Source of the DNA: Membranipora membranacea
Lineage: Eukaryota > Bryozoa > Gymnolaemata > Cheilostomatida > Membraniporidae
Direction: 5' to 3'
Length of the DNA stretch: 64,000 nucleotides
Assembly (NCBI GenBank): GCA_914767715.1
Contig: OU612065.1
Location: 7,070,001-7,134,000 of the forward strand
Shown here: piece by piece, positions 1-22,543 of the stretch
Layout: every line of letters begins with the position of its first letter
Numbering within the stretch: the first letter of the stretch is position 1
Notes under the pieces: generated by a model
Told to the model about the DNA's origin: nothing
The model's database searches: none
Seen by the model: only the letters and a program-made list of their open reading frames with translations
Translations under genes and position numbers: made by a program

Positions 1-574
1 TTAATCGTTCAAGCTCTCTCTAAAATGGTCATTTGTAATTTGTGTATACACGAGGACTTTTAGATTTCAACGCCAGTGTGAGGGTGTGTAATGATGTCAT
101 CGGGCTGTCTAAGTCATGTTAGGTTCAGTCTAAGATTGAGGGTAATCTGTAGTTAGTCTCTGCCTCATCTGCATGTAATCATATCAGTAGTAGTTGCGAT
201 ATGGCTCATAACATGCAATCTAAACTATCTTGTGATGTTCAGTGATAATTCCGTCACAATATGTTTGCATAAGAACGAGGAGAGGATTATGATCAGGGAG
301 GATTATGGACAGACTCCCTGCTATGATTTAAAAGATTGTAAATTGGGAGTTGCTTTGTTAATGTCATTGAGCAGACAACTCAACATACCGCGAAAAACTC
401 TGATAAACATCCATACTTTAAGATTGTGAAGAACCTAATAAACAGTTGTAGATTTATTTTCTAATGATTGCAGATGTTTCTATGAGCACCTTCCAAGTTA
501 CTAGTTGATAATGCATGTTGTTTAAGTTGCTTATAATGGCACTCATACCAACTTTGTGATGTTCTGTTATACAG
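1..574 (+). other. Intron of the ZCCHC8-like gene (left edge)
   Basis: The stretch ends in an acceptor (ttatacag at 567-574) that opens the ZCCHC8-like last exon, so it is read as the preceding intron or part of it. A 65-residue open frame at 232-429 resembles nothing I recognise and has no convincing splice sites. No RNA gene, repeat or mobile element is visible. Confidence 0.5.
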
Positions 575-1069
575 TACCAAGTTATAGATGAGTTACCACC
601 TGAGCCAAAATCTCCTGAGCCGCAAGCATCACGTCCAACAGATTTCAATGATACAATCAATGCGCTGGAGGCTCAAAAACAGAAACTATTAGCTGAGCTT
701 CAGGATATGGAGGGTAGTATGGCTAGTAGCACACCCGCCACTCAATCTAACAGTGCATCTAACCTAGCTTATGATATAACAGGTGATGAACCCCCTCCTG
801 TTTTTAATCTAGAGGAAGGGGAAGTAGCAGGACAAGGCATGACGTCCTCATATCAATCGTTATCGTATCTGGTGTCAACACCGGTGATACAGCACTCCGG
901 CATCAGTAAACTTCCTTCATATGATAAGTTCTCTGATGGAATAACTGACCATTTACCATTTGAAAACCTTCCAACATCCACCGGGGTTTATGAAAAAATG
1001 TCTGGCGTCCTCCAAGGAGTCAAAGAGAAAATGGCAGAAATTAGACCGAAAAGAAACGTTAAAAAGTAG
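575..1069 (+). CDS. ZCCHC8: ZCCHC8-like protein, C-terminal exon (5' part outside window)
   Basis: One terminal exon of 164 codons opens right after an acceptor and ends in TAG at 1067-1069. Its layout follows the tail of human ZCCHC8, the scaffold of the nuclear exosome targeting (NEXT) complex that links the MTR4 helicase and RBM7. There is an acidic/proline stretch, a short helix like the 'LEEQQRRIWAALEQ' segment (here INALEAQKQKLLAELQD), a low-complexity linker with EEGEVAG, and then the conserved C-terminal block: YDKFSDGITDHLPFENLPTS followed by TGVYEKM. Human has MSKFATGITPFEFENMAEST then GMY at that place. The end is very basic (RPKRNVKK). The Zn-knuckle and PSP domains would lie upstream, off the window. 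Identification rests on the C-terminal block remembered from the human protein. Confidence 0.72.
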   Translation, partial: YQVIDELPPEPKSPEPQASRPTDFNDTINALEAQKQKLLAELQDMEGSMASSTPATQSNSASNLAYDITGDEPPPVFNLEEGEVAGQGMTSSYQSLSYLVSTPVIQHSGISKLPSYDKFSDGITDHLPFENLPTSTGVYEKMSGVLQGVKEKMAEIRPKRNVKK

Positions 1070-1848
1070 ACTGCAACTTTGCAATACTGACATTGTGCAG
1101 AGGTTGGAATTATCGTTCAGACTACCCTGATGTACTGTTGTTATTGTTCCTACTCAGACGAAGTGTGAGGACACTTCAGTCCAAGCTTTCAAACTACTTG
1201 TTTGTCAGATTTTTTCAGATATTTTGTTTGTCAGATATTTCAGTCAGATTTTTTACAATGTGTCAGCAATGAGTTTGCGTCGTATTGCAAGCAATGTACA
1301 GTGTAAACGAAAAAAAACAGTAACTGTACATACACATAATCATCTCAACTTTTTGTAAAAACCTTGATAATTTTCTTCATCGAAGAGTTTCAATAATGAT
1401 AATCAATATCATAATGACTACTTGAATTACTTGAGATTAAGTTATCATGGGTTATCAGTCGAGGGGAGCAACTCTGAGTGCAGACAAACCGAATCAAAGT
1501 TTCATGCACTTTTGGGGTTTAATTTGGTCAGACATTGATCCCAAATTCTGACACTGACATCCAGAGTTAAGAATCTTCGTTAAGACTTCACTGTTGTACA
1601 GTGATTGTTGTTTCCAAAGAAAACTATTTACTTGACAAAATGTCTACTTCAATTGGCTTTGTAGTCAGCCATTTTCCGAGCTAAAGAATAGCTTATGTAA
1701 TCAAAAATAAGCGCACTGCAATTAAACTGATCAGTTTCTGTTCGAAAGTTGCGTCTTTATTGCTTACATTACTCTTTTATAAAACAATTTGTGAAATGTT
1801 ATTCAGATTTTTCTTCACCATAACTCGCATGACATCACCATAACCCGT
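1070..1848. other. Overlapping 3' ends of two convergent genes
   Basis: Between the two stop codons there is no further coding sequence. A plus-strand ATTAAA at 1721-1726 is the best poly(A) signal for the ZCCHC8-like gene. The minus-strand AATAAA (TTTATT at 1756-1761) lies 88 bases beyond the TRIM37-like stop. If both are used, the two mRNAs end within a few tens of bases of each other or overlap. Confidence 0.45.
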
Positions 1849-4800
1849 TTACAAACAGCAGTCCTTGGGTTTAGCCTGCACGTGCACCTCAAGTACGATG
1901 GTTCCATTCTTGTAGAATCCATTGCATGCATCCAGAACATCACACCACTTAATGTAGGTGCTGAATCCCCAGTCCTTCTCCTCCGGGCAGAATCTGTGAC
2001 AGATCTTACGTCCGAATGTGTTGCTTGGACATGTCTGATTTATCAGTCTGAGTTCAGCGTTTGCCTCACAGCTCCAGCAACTAGTGAAAAGAAATTTACA
2101 TGTTACTTTTTCTAATCAGTTGCAAACAAAATTTAGAGAATGGGATTTCAACATAAGGAAAGTGAAAGAGAGAAATACCCAGTGCCTGACTGCGAGTAAC
2201 CAAACGTAGCTGATGGTTGTAACTTACTTGTCCGATGCATCCTTGTTGCATTGCAGGAAGAAAGCAAGATATTCACTGCACTCATTGTCACATCTTTTCA
2301 CCTGACGGATTTCAGCCATTATGTTCCAAGGTAGCTCTCTAAGCCAGAAAGGCTGACTGTAGGAAGTGGTTAGACTTGATGCATCGCTGATTTCGTATCT
2401 AAAAGTTGTTTCCGTAGGGCACCCTGCAAGAAACACACCCTGAAATATTTAGGAAATCTACAGAACTGTCAAATTATTGTATCAACCATGTTTACCACAC
2501 TCAATAAACACCCAGGATTCAACATGATATTCAGTATAGACATCCATCTAATACAACATTAATACCAAAGCCTGTTGAATATTAGAATATGTTGAAATTA
2601 TATGCAATTGGGTTCTTGTTAAAGATTAAATAAACAGAACAAGAGGTTATATGCAATTAAGTTCTGGTTAAAGATTAAGTAAACAGAACAAGTGAAAATA
2701 ATGGGTGAGATTAATTATGGTTATTACCTGGTTTGCAGGGATTGCATGGATTGCAGGGGTTGCATGGATTGGGCAGACATGGGTTGCATGGTGGTGGTGC
2801 ACAGGGATTGCACAGTGAAGGAGGACAAGGGCTGCATGGATTAATGCAGGGGTTGCATGGAAGTGGGGCACATGGCTTGCAAGGATTGCAAGGGTTGCAT
2901 GGATCGTAACATGGATCAAGGCATGGATCACATGGCCTGCATGGATCACATGGCCTGCATGGATCAACACATGGATTGCAAGGATTGCAAGGATCAATGC
3001 ATGGTTTGCATGCTGGTGGACAAGGTGGAGAGCATGGTCTGCACGGACTACAAGGTGGAGGTGCACATGGGTTACATGCTGGTGGACATGGGCTGCATGG
3101 ATTCTTTGGTTTAGCACATGGCGAACACGGATCTGCAACATAAACAATAAGGAAATATTTAAATTACATTGCGCGGTTTACGCACCACAACAACAAGCCA
3201 AAGAAAAATTACAGTGAAAAAGGCTGACTTGCAATAACGGCTGAATAAAGCCTGCAAGAGCCACGAGGTTGTACCTCCACACAATGCTTGTAAAACTCTT
3301 AAGATTCTTGCCTGCCTGCCTGCCTAGCATTGTTAGATTATGTTTGTACATAATTATATTCACACCGGAATTTTTATCAAACAAACTCGTGACTCCTGCA
3401 GGCAAGATCTGAGTTGAATTTGCTTTTGTGTGAAAGTACTTACCTGGAGCTACGTTACTGTGAAGTTGAGCAAGGTTCCACTAAGATTGCTATCTATCTC
3501 CTATTTATTCTGCATCAGTTTGATTGCAACAGTTTGGATCAGGTGATTCATTATCTCTAAGCGACGCTTTCAGATTGATGATTGAGCAAACAGCTTTTTG
3601 AACAAGATCAGTCAATGATTCCCCACCACAGCAGCTTGTAGAGGGTGAGCATGGGTTATAGTTCCTGTTGCAAGCCATTTTGTCGGGGAGCAGAGACTTT
3701 TCTTCTTCTGATGTTGCTTGCTTGCTAGCTAACTGCTGATTGTTATTGTTGAATTGCTTAGATGTCTTAGTGTCGCAAGGAATTTCGCAACGAATGGCTT
3801 CATCGCACTGAAAGCGCTCGCATGCACTCTTTTTTGCTTCGTGTCTGACATTGCTGCGCCGTGACCTAGCTTTTCTTGGGACACTAGGCAGGACATCTGC
3901 ACTTTCGACTTGTCTGCTCTCTTTAGAGTGCATATTTTTTAATCGTCGTTTAGGACTAGCTAGTTTTTCAAAAGCTAAAGGTCGGCAAGGGTAATCTTGA
4001 GATTGGGAAGGACATTGAGTACCATTGTTTCGAGCGCAAGCATAAGGGGGATCTTCTAATATAGAGGGGCATTGAGTCCAGCATTGTTTTTGCTTATCGC
4101 GGCATACAGCTTCCTCACAAACAGAAGGGAACTGAACATTTTTACCACATTTATTTACTGGGGATTGATTGCGCTTGCAGTGAGCAGGGCGCTCACAAGA
4201 TAAGTCTCTTGTAGGTTTGTCGCAACGTGAAGATACGTCACCGCATTGAGCAAGGGCTGAGTTCTCGTTAGCTTCAAGACATAGTTCATCGGCTTCTGGT
4301 TTGGCTATGCAGCAATTTTCAGCAATCGCTGCGGGCTTTACCTTTTTAGGGGGAAAAAATAACTTTTTCGGTGGGCTAATTTCCTTTTTAGGACTACATT
4401 CCTGCTGCTGGGGGCAATTGGGGGTTACAGGGAAGCATTCTATCGCTGGTGGACAAGTTTGGTTAGCCAAACACTGCTGTGCCTCAGCAGGACAGCTACT
4501 GTTGAGTTTAGGGCTATCGTTTTGCTCGCATACAGCCAAGCATTGGTTATTGGTGGAGTTGGTACCAAAGTCCTCACCTTCACAAGGAGGGGTAGGGATA
4601 CAAGGCTGGGGACAGAACTTTGTCTTGGTATCACAGTCTTGTCCTATGCTTGGCATGGCGATTGGTTTTTCTGGAATAAAGAAGCAGAGTTTTTAAAACA
4701 AATACAAAGAGGTAGGTGATTTTCAAAGAAATATAGATTCATGATCAGGCTATCTTGGATTTCATCATTATGTCAATGTTGGGTATGCAGAATATTATGC

Positions 4801-7113
4801 TATGAACTTCACAAGATAACTATGATTTTTTTCCCACCTTGCTTGCAAAGCCTGTATTTCCCAAGTTCCAGACAAGGGAATGTGGTGGTTTTAACACATG
4901 TCAGGTCGTTGAGCATGTTCCTCGATTCGCTGGCTATATCCACGTTGTGACTATACTGCAAAAGCTGATTGGCCCGAGCTGTAACGTTTTTGGCCTCACA
5001 CAGAATGTTTTGGATTTTACATTTGTGTGTGTGGGTTGCCTTCTTGTTCTGATTGATCATCTCATTGATACGGCACAGGATTGCCTGCTTCTCTCGACAA
5101 AGCTCAGCATTCTATAATAAAGGATAAGAGGAATAGTTATTATCATTTGCAATGTATGTTGCTAGTATATTTGTAGTTCTATTCGCATAGGATGTCAGTT
5201 CAGTGTAAACAATAAATACATAAAATAATGAAATTCTTTACACAGAATCAAACGCAAGCAGATATATGAAACCAGACTTCTCATAAACTCACCTTTTCTT
5301 CAAACCCACAGCAAATTGCCTGTTTCAGTTTCTCAAGTTCACACTCATTACGCTGGAAAACTTTGTAGCCTTCTTCAATGATCTTCTCTCCCTGTCTACG
5401 TACGCAGTCTACATCCTTCATGTTCTGGTTGATAGAGGCTGCCATCTCCATGGCTACAGTCTCAAGCTCAGCTGCTTCATGGCGACCACCTAGGAAAGGG
5501 AAATATTATGGTTGCGATTAGCATTATCTCAATCAGCTTCTGAATGTGCAAATAAGCTATTGTAATTTGGAACATCAAATTGACTATTATGAGGACAATA
5601 ATATTGTCTGAGATGTGATTTAACTAAGAATATATTTGTATACTGAGTTGTAGAGATGGAGCATGATAATTCACCTGCTTCACAGTTGCAGCAGGCGACA
5701 CACACTTGACACACAATCATGTCACATTTCTGACACACAAACAGCAGTGTATGTTTAGGATGGAGACGGCAACGCCTGCACTCAAATTTCCTCTTCATCA
5801 GCTTATACTGGCACACAGGCAGCATGTTGTGTTTTTTCTTCTTGATGAATGCCTTATGTTGCTGTGAGAAAAGAAAACGTGGGTAATTTGTTCTTCCAGT
5901 GATCATGCTATAACCAATTAGTAACAAGTAAGTCTTATTTTTCAATCCGAATGCAAGGGAAAGTGGAAAAGAACACAATCAACCAACAATAGTTAAGTTG
6001 CCCCTTTTGAAGGAAACAGTAAATAAGGCTCATATAGCAATATACATAGAGTGCCTCCCAATAGAGAGGAAATACGACAAATAAATGAGTGCAAAAAAAG
6101 CTGGCTAAATGGTATAGTAATATGATGAGTGTAACGTACCTGCAGATGCTTCTCACACATGGAGACATCACAATCCAAGCAGAATTCTTTTGCTCTAACC
6201 TTACAGCATCCCTCAGTGAAGCAATTGTAACAGAACCACTCATCACAGGGAGGTGGAGTTGACCGATAACACAGGCCTTTCTCACCACAGGGGTCAAATG
6301 CTTTACAGGGATCAGGGCAACAGATTCCTTTGAGACGCTCAGAGTCACATCTACAATTGAAATCATAGTAACATCAAGAGTTGTTCTAACATGGAAAAGA
6401 AGAGGATAACTCCATCCACTTCTGACAGCTCTACCCAACGTTTCTATTACACATGGGCAACATTCTTTTTGTGACCCAAAATGACACATCCAATGCTTCT
6501 AATCAGAAATCATCATTTCCAAGAGTGATATTCAAATAATCTCAATCATGATCTGGCTTTGTAGCAAGTTAAAAGTACATTACTGTACCAGCGTCAGATT
6601 ATACCATTGTTACAAACAGTTATTAACAGTTTCGTGCAGAATGTCAAATCAGACATACCGTAAAACAGTGACATGATCAAGATCAACAGAGCTAGTTGTT
6701 TGTGTCCTAATTCAATTTTTAGTAGAGCAAAAATACTAGCTGAAACTGTTGATGCGCCAGTTTATCCAATCAAAATGCCTCAAGACTTCAAAACGTGTCA
6801 AAACAAAATCTATTGATATCTCTATTTTGGTACTGTGCTATCTAAGTTTTTCTGAAATTTAATCCAACACTTTTTATACTCACGTGCATATTGGGCAGGA
6901 TGTCATAGTTGGACAATCAGGGGGCAGGAGTTTCTCTACACAGCTGGCGCAAAAGTGATGTTTGCACGGCAAACATACACGAGCGTCCACTTTACTACAC
7001 TGACACATTGCACATCTCTCCTGTGCTCCACACTTTGGTAGTCCTTTTGTGGGACATGGTACACAAGAAGTGGGTGGGCAGGGGGAGCATGGATCACAGG
7101 GGTTGCACGCCAT
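1849..7113 (-). CDS. TRIM37-like RING/B-box/coiled-coil/MATH E3 ligase with Cys-Pro repeats
   Basis: Exons (all phases close): 7113-6884, 6350-6140, 5861-5675, 5489-5293, 5111-4838, 4670-4578, 3132-2728, 2423-2228, 2080-1849; about 674 residues. In order: a Cys/Pro-rich N-terminus, a C3HC4 RING ([17 protein letters not shown]; about residues 33-76), two B-box-like zinc segments ([23 protein letters not shown]), a coiled coil (about 215-366), a Cys-Pro repeat region (about 390-532) and a C-terminal MATH/TRAF domain (about 533-670; [38 protein letters not shown]). RING plus B-box plus coiled coil plus MATH is the TRIM37 layout, a ubiquitin ligase; the MATH sequence also resembles that of USP7. 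The Cys-Pro repeats are not part of human TRIM37. Poly(A) signal at 1761-1756. Starts 747 bases from the divergent Raf gene. A second tail is described separately. Confidence 0.8.
2728..3132 (-). repeat. Cys-Pro-Cys repeat exon (NPC/DPC/RPC triplets)
   Basis: A single 405-base exon encodes about 135 residues dominated by X-P-C triplets: [20 protein letters not shown]. The DNA is a degenerate CCATGY-type array, so spurious frames on both strands are low-complexity as well. The gene's own N-terminus carries a short copy of the motif ([12 protein letters not shown], 7110-7065). The tract separates coiled coil from MATH. It may be an extended, disulfide- or metal-linked spacer; no enzymatic role is visible. 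Confidence 0.8.
3505..4670 (-). CDS. Alternative terminal exon of the TRIM37-like gene: Cys-rich tail
   Basis: The same acceptor (TTCCAG, exon from 4670) opens a 388-residue frame that runs through the internal donor at 4578/4577 and ends in TAA at 3507-3505, giving a protein of about 754 residues without MATH. The tail is rich in Cys ([22 protein letters not shown]), Pro, Lys and Ser, with no recognisable domain. An AATAAA overlaps the stop codon, and a strong donor (CAG|GTAAGT) lies at 3444/3443. The exon could therefore be terminal, or be spliced on after the stop, which would expose the mRNA to nonsense-mediated decay. The long frame and its compositional match to the rest of the gene argue that it is translated. 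Confidence 0.55.
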
Positions 7114-7859
7114 TCTGATTCTTTTACCTGTGAATAAAGAGATTACTCTGAGAAGTCAAAAATTGAGGACCCAACCCACATATGATGGTTTTGAGATCAG
7201 TTGATTTTAACCTTGAACAAAGGTAAAACCATGTTAGTCAAATTCCCTTTAGAACAAAGATGTGACCACTGTTTACCTTACATTTACTGGTATAATGTTC
7301 AAAATTCACCGATTGAACCTTAGCAAATCTGGGCACGTCATTTACACAAGAAGAGAAATTCTCCTTTGAATGATTCATTCATGGATAATACTGAAAAGGC
7401 ATGTTGATTCTAGTGTTACATCGTAGCAAAATGGTAAAACGTGAGCCTTCGAACTGCAAGCAGCAAAGCAACATACAATTGTTTATGATCATACGGATAC
7501 AAGCATTATCAGCTGCTGCATTTAGCGACTTATCAAATAGATAACAATGATGCTGCTTTATTTACCTTTTTTTATATCTTGATTTTATTCTTGGTGACCA
7601 CCAAATCTGCTTCCTAATTATTTGATCTTTTCCTGCATTGATGAAACAATGAACTAAACCTTCATTGGATGAAACATGCAAGCTATTCAAGGAATTTGTG
7701 TAGTAATCTATTGTGATGTCAATAGCTTTTACTGAATGATATCGCCCCAGTAAGAGGAATGCGCTCCAAAGTGCCGATCCATTCAAGAGTTGTCTAAAGT
7801 GATGATGTCATTATTTGGGACGGTCACGTGATACACATATCAGCAATCTAAAACTGAAG
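7114..7859. promoter_or_regulatory. Divergent promoter region between TRIM37-like and Raf genes
   Basis: These 746 bases separate two start codons on opposite strands, so both promoters, or one shared bidirectional promoter, must lie here unless non-coding first exons sit elsewhere. I see no clear TATA box, CpG-rich core, repeat or coding exon. Confidence 0.35.
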
Positions 7860-19158
<11,299 letters not shown>

Positions 19159-20388
19159 ATGTAAAACTAGGTTATCGCCAAATTATGCAAACCGATATCA
19201 TTTTTCCGCGAACAGAGTGATAGCCACAACATTACCGAAGCTAGCTACAAAATGGATGGATATATGCCTAAAAGTCATCATTTCATCTATATGCTCATGA
19301 CTGTTGTCAAATAAATATATTCTGTCAAACCTTAAACGCTTGTGCGCCAATAAAAACATGTTTACAGGGTAGCATGGTCTAGCAACTGTTTTTCACTGCA
19401 CATTGTGTATATATTGTAGATGCAATAGGCAAGATCGTGGTCTCTTTTTTTTTTTAATATTTGTAGCATACTTCTGAGACCATGAATGTATCTCATCAGA
19501 TGCCACTTAAAATCTTCTTTCTTTTATCATTCAGAGATCTTTCTAAGAATTAATATTTACTAATGTGGCAGGCCTCTTTTGTTGTTGTCTTACATGGTAA
19601 AGAATGTGATTCCACTTTTCTGTCATTATTATATCAATGTTGTGAATATGGCTAGTTTTCTATTGCTAAAACTTCAACTCTGGCATGCCAATATACATTC
19701 AATGCTTATAATGTGCTTGGCATAATTGTCTAAAATTAATAATAAATAATACAGTACACAGGTTTATCAGCTGACTATTTTCTACTCCTCTATAAGTTTG
19801 AATTATGATGTATATTATCAATATCTAATCATGGAACTTAACTTTCATCGTCTAACGAAACGGCACGCAAAAATGTGTTCGTTGGATGTTCAACCTGCCT
19901 GGTCAATGAGTGCACACGACGGAAATAAAGCAATATGTGCATCACGTCTAACTGGTGAATAGCAAGATGATCATTTAGCTTAGGTTCTCTAAATTTCTCT
20001 GACGATCTTGGTAGTGCGGGCTAGCGGCATAACCTTCCTTGAAAGACCCTCTGAACTAACTAGAGAGTCAGATGATAATGTCAATAATCATCATAATCCG
20101 TTATTTGTGTATTAAATGTCTCGCAAGAGTTCAATTTCCCCTTGGTCACGAATTGGCTTTACCTCTTTTATCTGCACAGTGCACTCTGAACATGTTAAAT
20201 AGCAGCCTTACTAATATTTGATAAGATAACATAGTGTGTTCAGTCTGAATGGAAAATGTTATTTCGTGTAACTGGGCGCGTAGCTAAGTATTTTGTTGAA
20301 TCAATTGAATGACAATTCTATAAAATGCTAGATTGGATTTTAATACGTGCTGCCGTCTTTGACTAATATAAATGTGTATTTATTTTAG
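19159..20388. other. Raf 3' UTR and intergenic DNA
   Basis: The Raf 3' UTR runs to about 19330 (AATAAA 19310-19315). The rest must hold the promoter and probably a non-coding or short first exon of the next gene. A 43-codon frame from 19824 was examined, but its donor phase does not fit the next exon. No repeat or RNA gene is seen. Confidence 0.4.
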
Positions 20389-22543
20389 TACCAGTCCTTA
20401 TCTGGGATTAGATTGGTGTTTCTCAGCTGCTCATAAGTGTTGTTCAGGCATAAGCAACAAAATACAAATCATTACTACACTTCAAGAATATGCTATAGAA
20501 GAATACCTGCCAGGAGAAGGCTATATATGTGAAGATGTGTCGCTGGGGATGCACCACAACAGACACAGTAAGTTTCCCTTAACTATCTATGCACATGGAT
20601 TTATAGGTTATCTAATGAGCTAATTGTCATATGTAAGATGCCGCTGCCGCTGTCGCAGCATATATATTATTGAATATTATGAGACGGTACCTTATTAACA
20701 GCTAAACAAATCTTCTTAAGAATACCTTGACATGATAGTGTTTGACATTTAATTTTACGCAGACATACATGTGTAAATGGTGTGGTACTAGATTCTGTAA
20801 GGAATGTTTGAGAGGAGATTTTGGAACTGGTTACATGAAGGAGAGTACATGGTGCTTCCAGTGCAATCAGGTAAGTTTTAGATAGTGTACGATATAGAAA
20901 TGATTTCCATTGGTTGCAAATGATGAGCTAAAAAATTGACCATGAGCGGTTTCATTGGTCAACATCAATGTCAAACATTGATGAGCTCCCTCAGTTGTGT
21001 TAGGCAGCATTATCTGGTAGCCTAGTGGTTCGCTATTACTCCTTGGCCTTAGTCCAACAAACAAACACATGATGCCAATTTGAGGAAAGACACTTGTCAT
21101 CTCCGTTTGTGCAAAACTGATGTTGTAAACTAGTTAAGAGATTTGGTTTGACACGAGGTGCTTCTTTCCTCGTTTAGTCTGAATAGTCTCAGATGTTTAT
21201 AAAAACGCCTTCGAAACACCTGACAGCAATGCTTGAATCATAATCAGCGTAGCTAAGATCATTCTCCAACAGTTTACTTCAACATACTCAAATTACTTGG
21301 TTGTTTAAATTTAATGATGTCTTGATTTAAATTTTAATTGCTTGGAAAAATACAATGCAACACATTTATGGTACGCTGCAGGTTTTCGAATTTGAATGCT
21401 TGTTCGCTAGAGTATCGTCGATTCTGGTTTTCAAAGTATATACCATTAACATATTTGATTGGATTTAGCTTAAAATAATGAAACAAGACTGCAAAACACA
21501 CAGTAGCTTACATTTGGTATGTTTGATATCAAACATAAGATGATGAAATATCCTACCTTCCGATTTGAATCCTGAATTATGGCAAAACAGATGCTACAAC
21601 GTGTTGCCATCCATTAAATCTTGTCAGGGAGTTTTGGCTGTCACTATTGTGCCCTCCCAACATATGAGATACTTTCCTGAGCTTTGAAAATACCTCCTGA
21701 TTAGAATGAGTCTTTCAATTAGAATGCGCGATGTTTTTTAAACCAAATTATTGCTATCACTGTCCATGTTCATTTTTCTTTCAATTATATAAATTTGTTC
21801 CCTAATTGAGTGAGCGATTTAGGAATATGACCCCTCACTCACTCAGCTAGGAGTAAACAGATAGTGATTTTGACAGGTTTTAATTGAAAGACCCCCCCCC
21901 CGTATCAATCTGACTTTTGGAAAAGGCTTGAAAATTTCAAGTGACCAAGCTTTTCACTGTATGAGTTAGAAAAAGTTTGTAGTCAGAATCCAAATTTAAC
22001 TACAAACATTACAAGTTCCATGTGTACCGTAACCAGTGTTGGAAGTGGAAGATATGAGGTAGGGGGATGCCAACCAGGCCGAGGGTCCAGGGGGTTGCCG
22101 GAGCCCTGTGGTGATTACAAATGAAAATGCAACAATTTTAGCCATCTTTTGTAAAACTCATATTGATGTAACAGTTAAGATACGGAGGGGGAAGCATCCC
22201 CCTAGACAAAGTAGGAAAAGGGACACCATCCCCTTGCATCCCCTAAATTCTAACACTGACCGTAACACTCATCTCGACTGTGTATAATCTATTGGTGAAG
22301 CATGGTCAGATGAATGAGCGTTACAGGTATATGACGACATTATTATATTCTAATTTTTAGAAAAAGTGTGCAGGTAAAAGAGTGGAATATGTTCCTTCTT
22401 CTGGTAAGGATAAAGACAGTAAATCCGCCAAAGGATCAAGGTCTGGAAAATCCGGGAAAAATAGTTCCAAATCAGCCAACAAGACCGCAAATAAAACGGG
22501 GAGAAAGACTGGAGCTAAGAAGAAGAAAGGGAAGAAAAAGTGA
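20389..22543 (+). CDS. Unrecognised zinc-binding protein with Lys-rich tail
   Basis: Exons: about 20389-20567 (5' limit uncertain; an ATG lies in frame at 20372), 20763-20870, 22361-22543. The middle exon has paired cysteines, YMCKWCGTRFCKECLRGDF then WCFQCNQ, and the last starts KKCAGKRVEYVP, so four to five CxxC-type pairs would bind zinc. The C-terminus is Gly/Ser/Lys-rich and ends GKKKK-type. I recall similar uncharacterised invertebrate proteins (CKWCG..FC..CLRG) but know no function; a nuclear or RNA-associated role is only a guess from the basic tail. The first junction does not close: the donor at 20567 is phase 1 while the next exon reads in phase 0. A weak donor at 20536 would fit, so the model is incomplete there. 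Confidence 0.55.
22034..22258. mobile_element. hAT-type MITE (225 bp) with 8-bp target duplication
   Basis: Terminal inverted repeats CAGTGTTGGAA / TTCTAACACTG (10 of 11 match) enclose 225 bp. The 8-bp direct repeat ACCGTAAC flanks both ends (22026-22033 and 22259-22266). The 8-bp duplication and CAGTG terminus are typical of hAT elements. No transposase frame, so it is non-autonomous. It lies in the last intron of the zinc/Lys-rich gene. Confidence 0.85.

Noticed and set aside
232-429. 65-residue open frame upstream of the ZCCHC8-like exon
   Set aside because: No similarity to ZCCHC8, no good splice sites, low coding character; read as intron.
2857-3114. Plus-strand Met/Cys/Asp-rich frame
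   Set aside because: Shadow of the CCATGY repeat that encodes the Cys-Pro tract on the other strand.
4301-4719. Plus-strand frames opposite the Cys-rich tail
   Set aside because: Overlap the TRIM37-like exon, with no splice or family support.
19824-19955. 43-codon frame as a first exon for the zinc/Lys-rich gene
   Set aside because: Its only donor is phase 1 and runs into a stop when joined to 20389.
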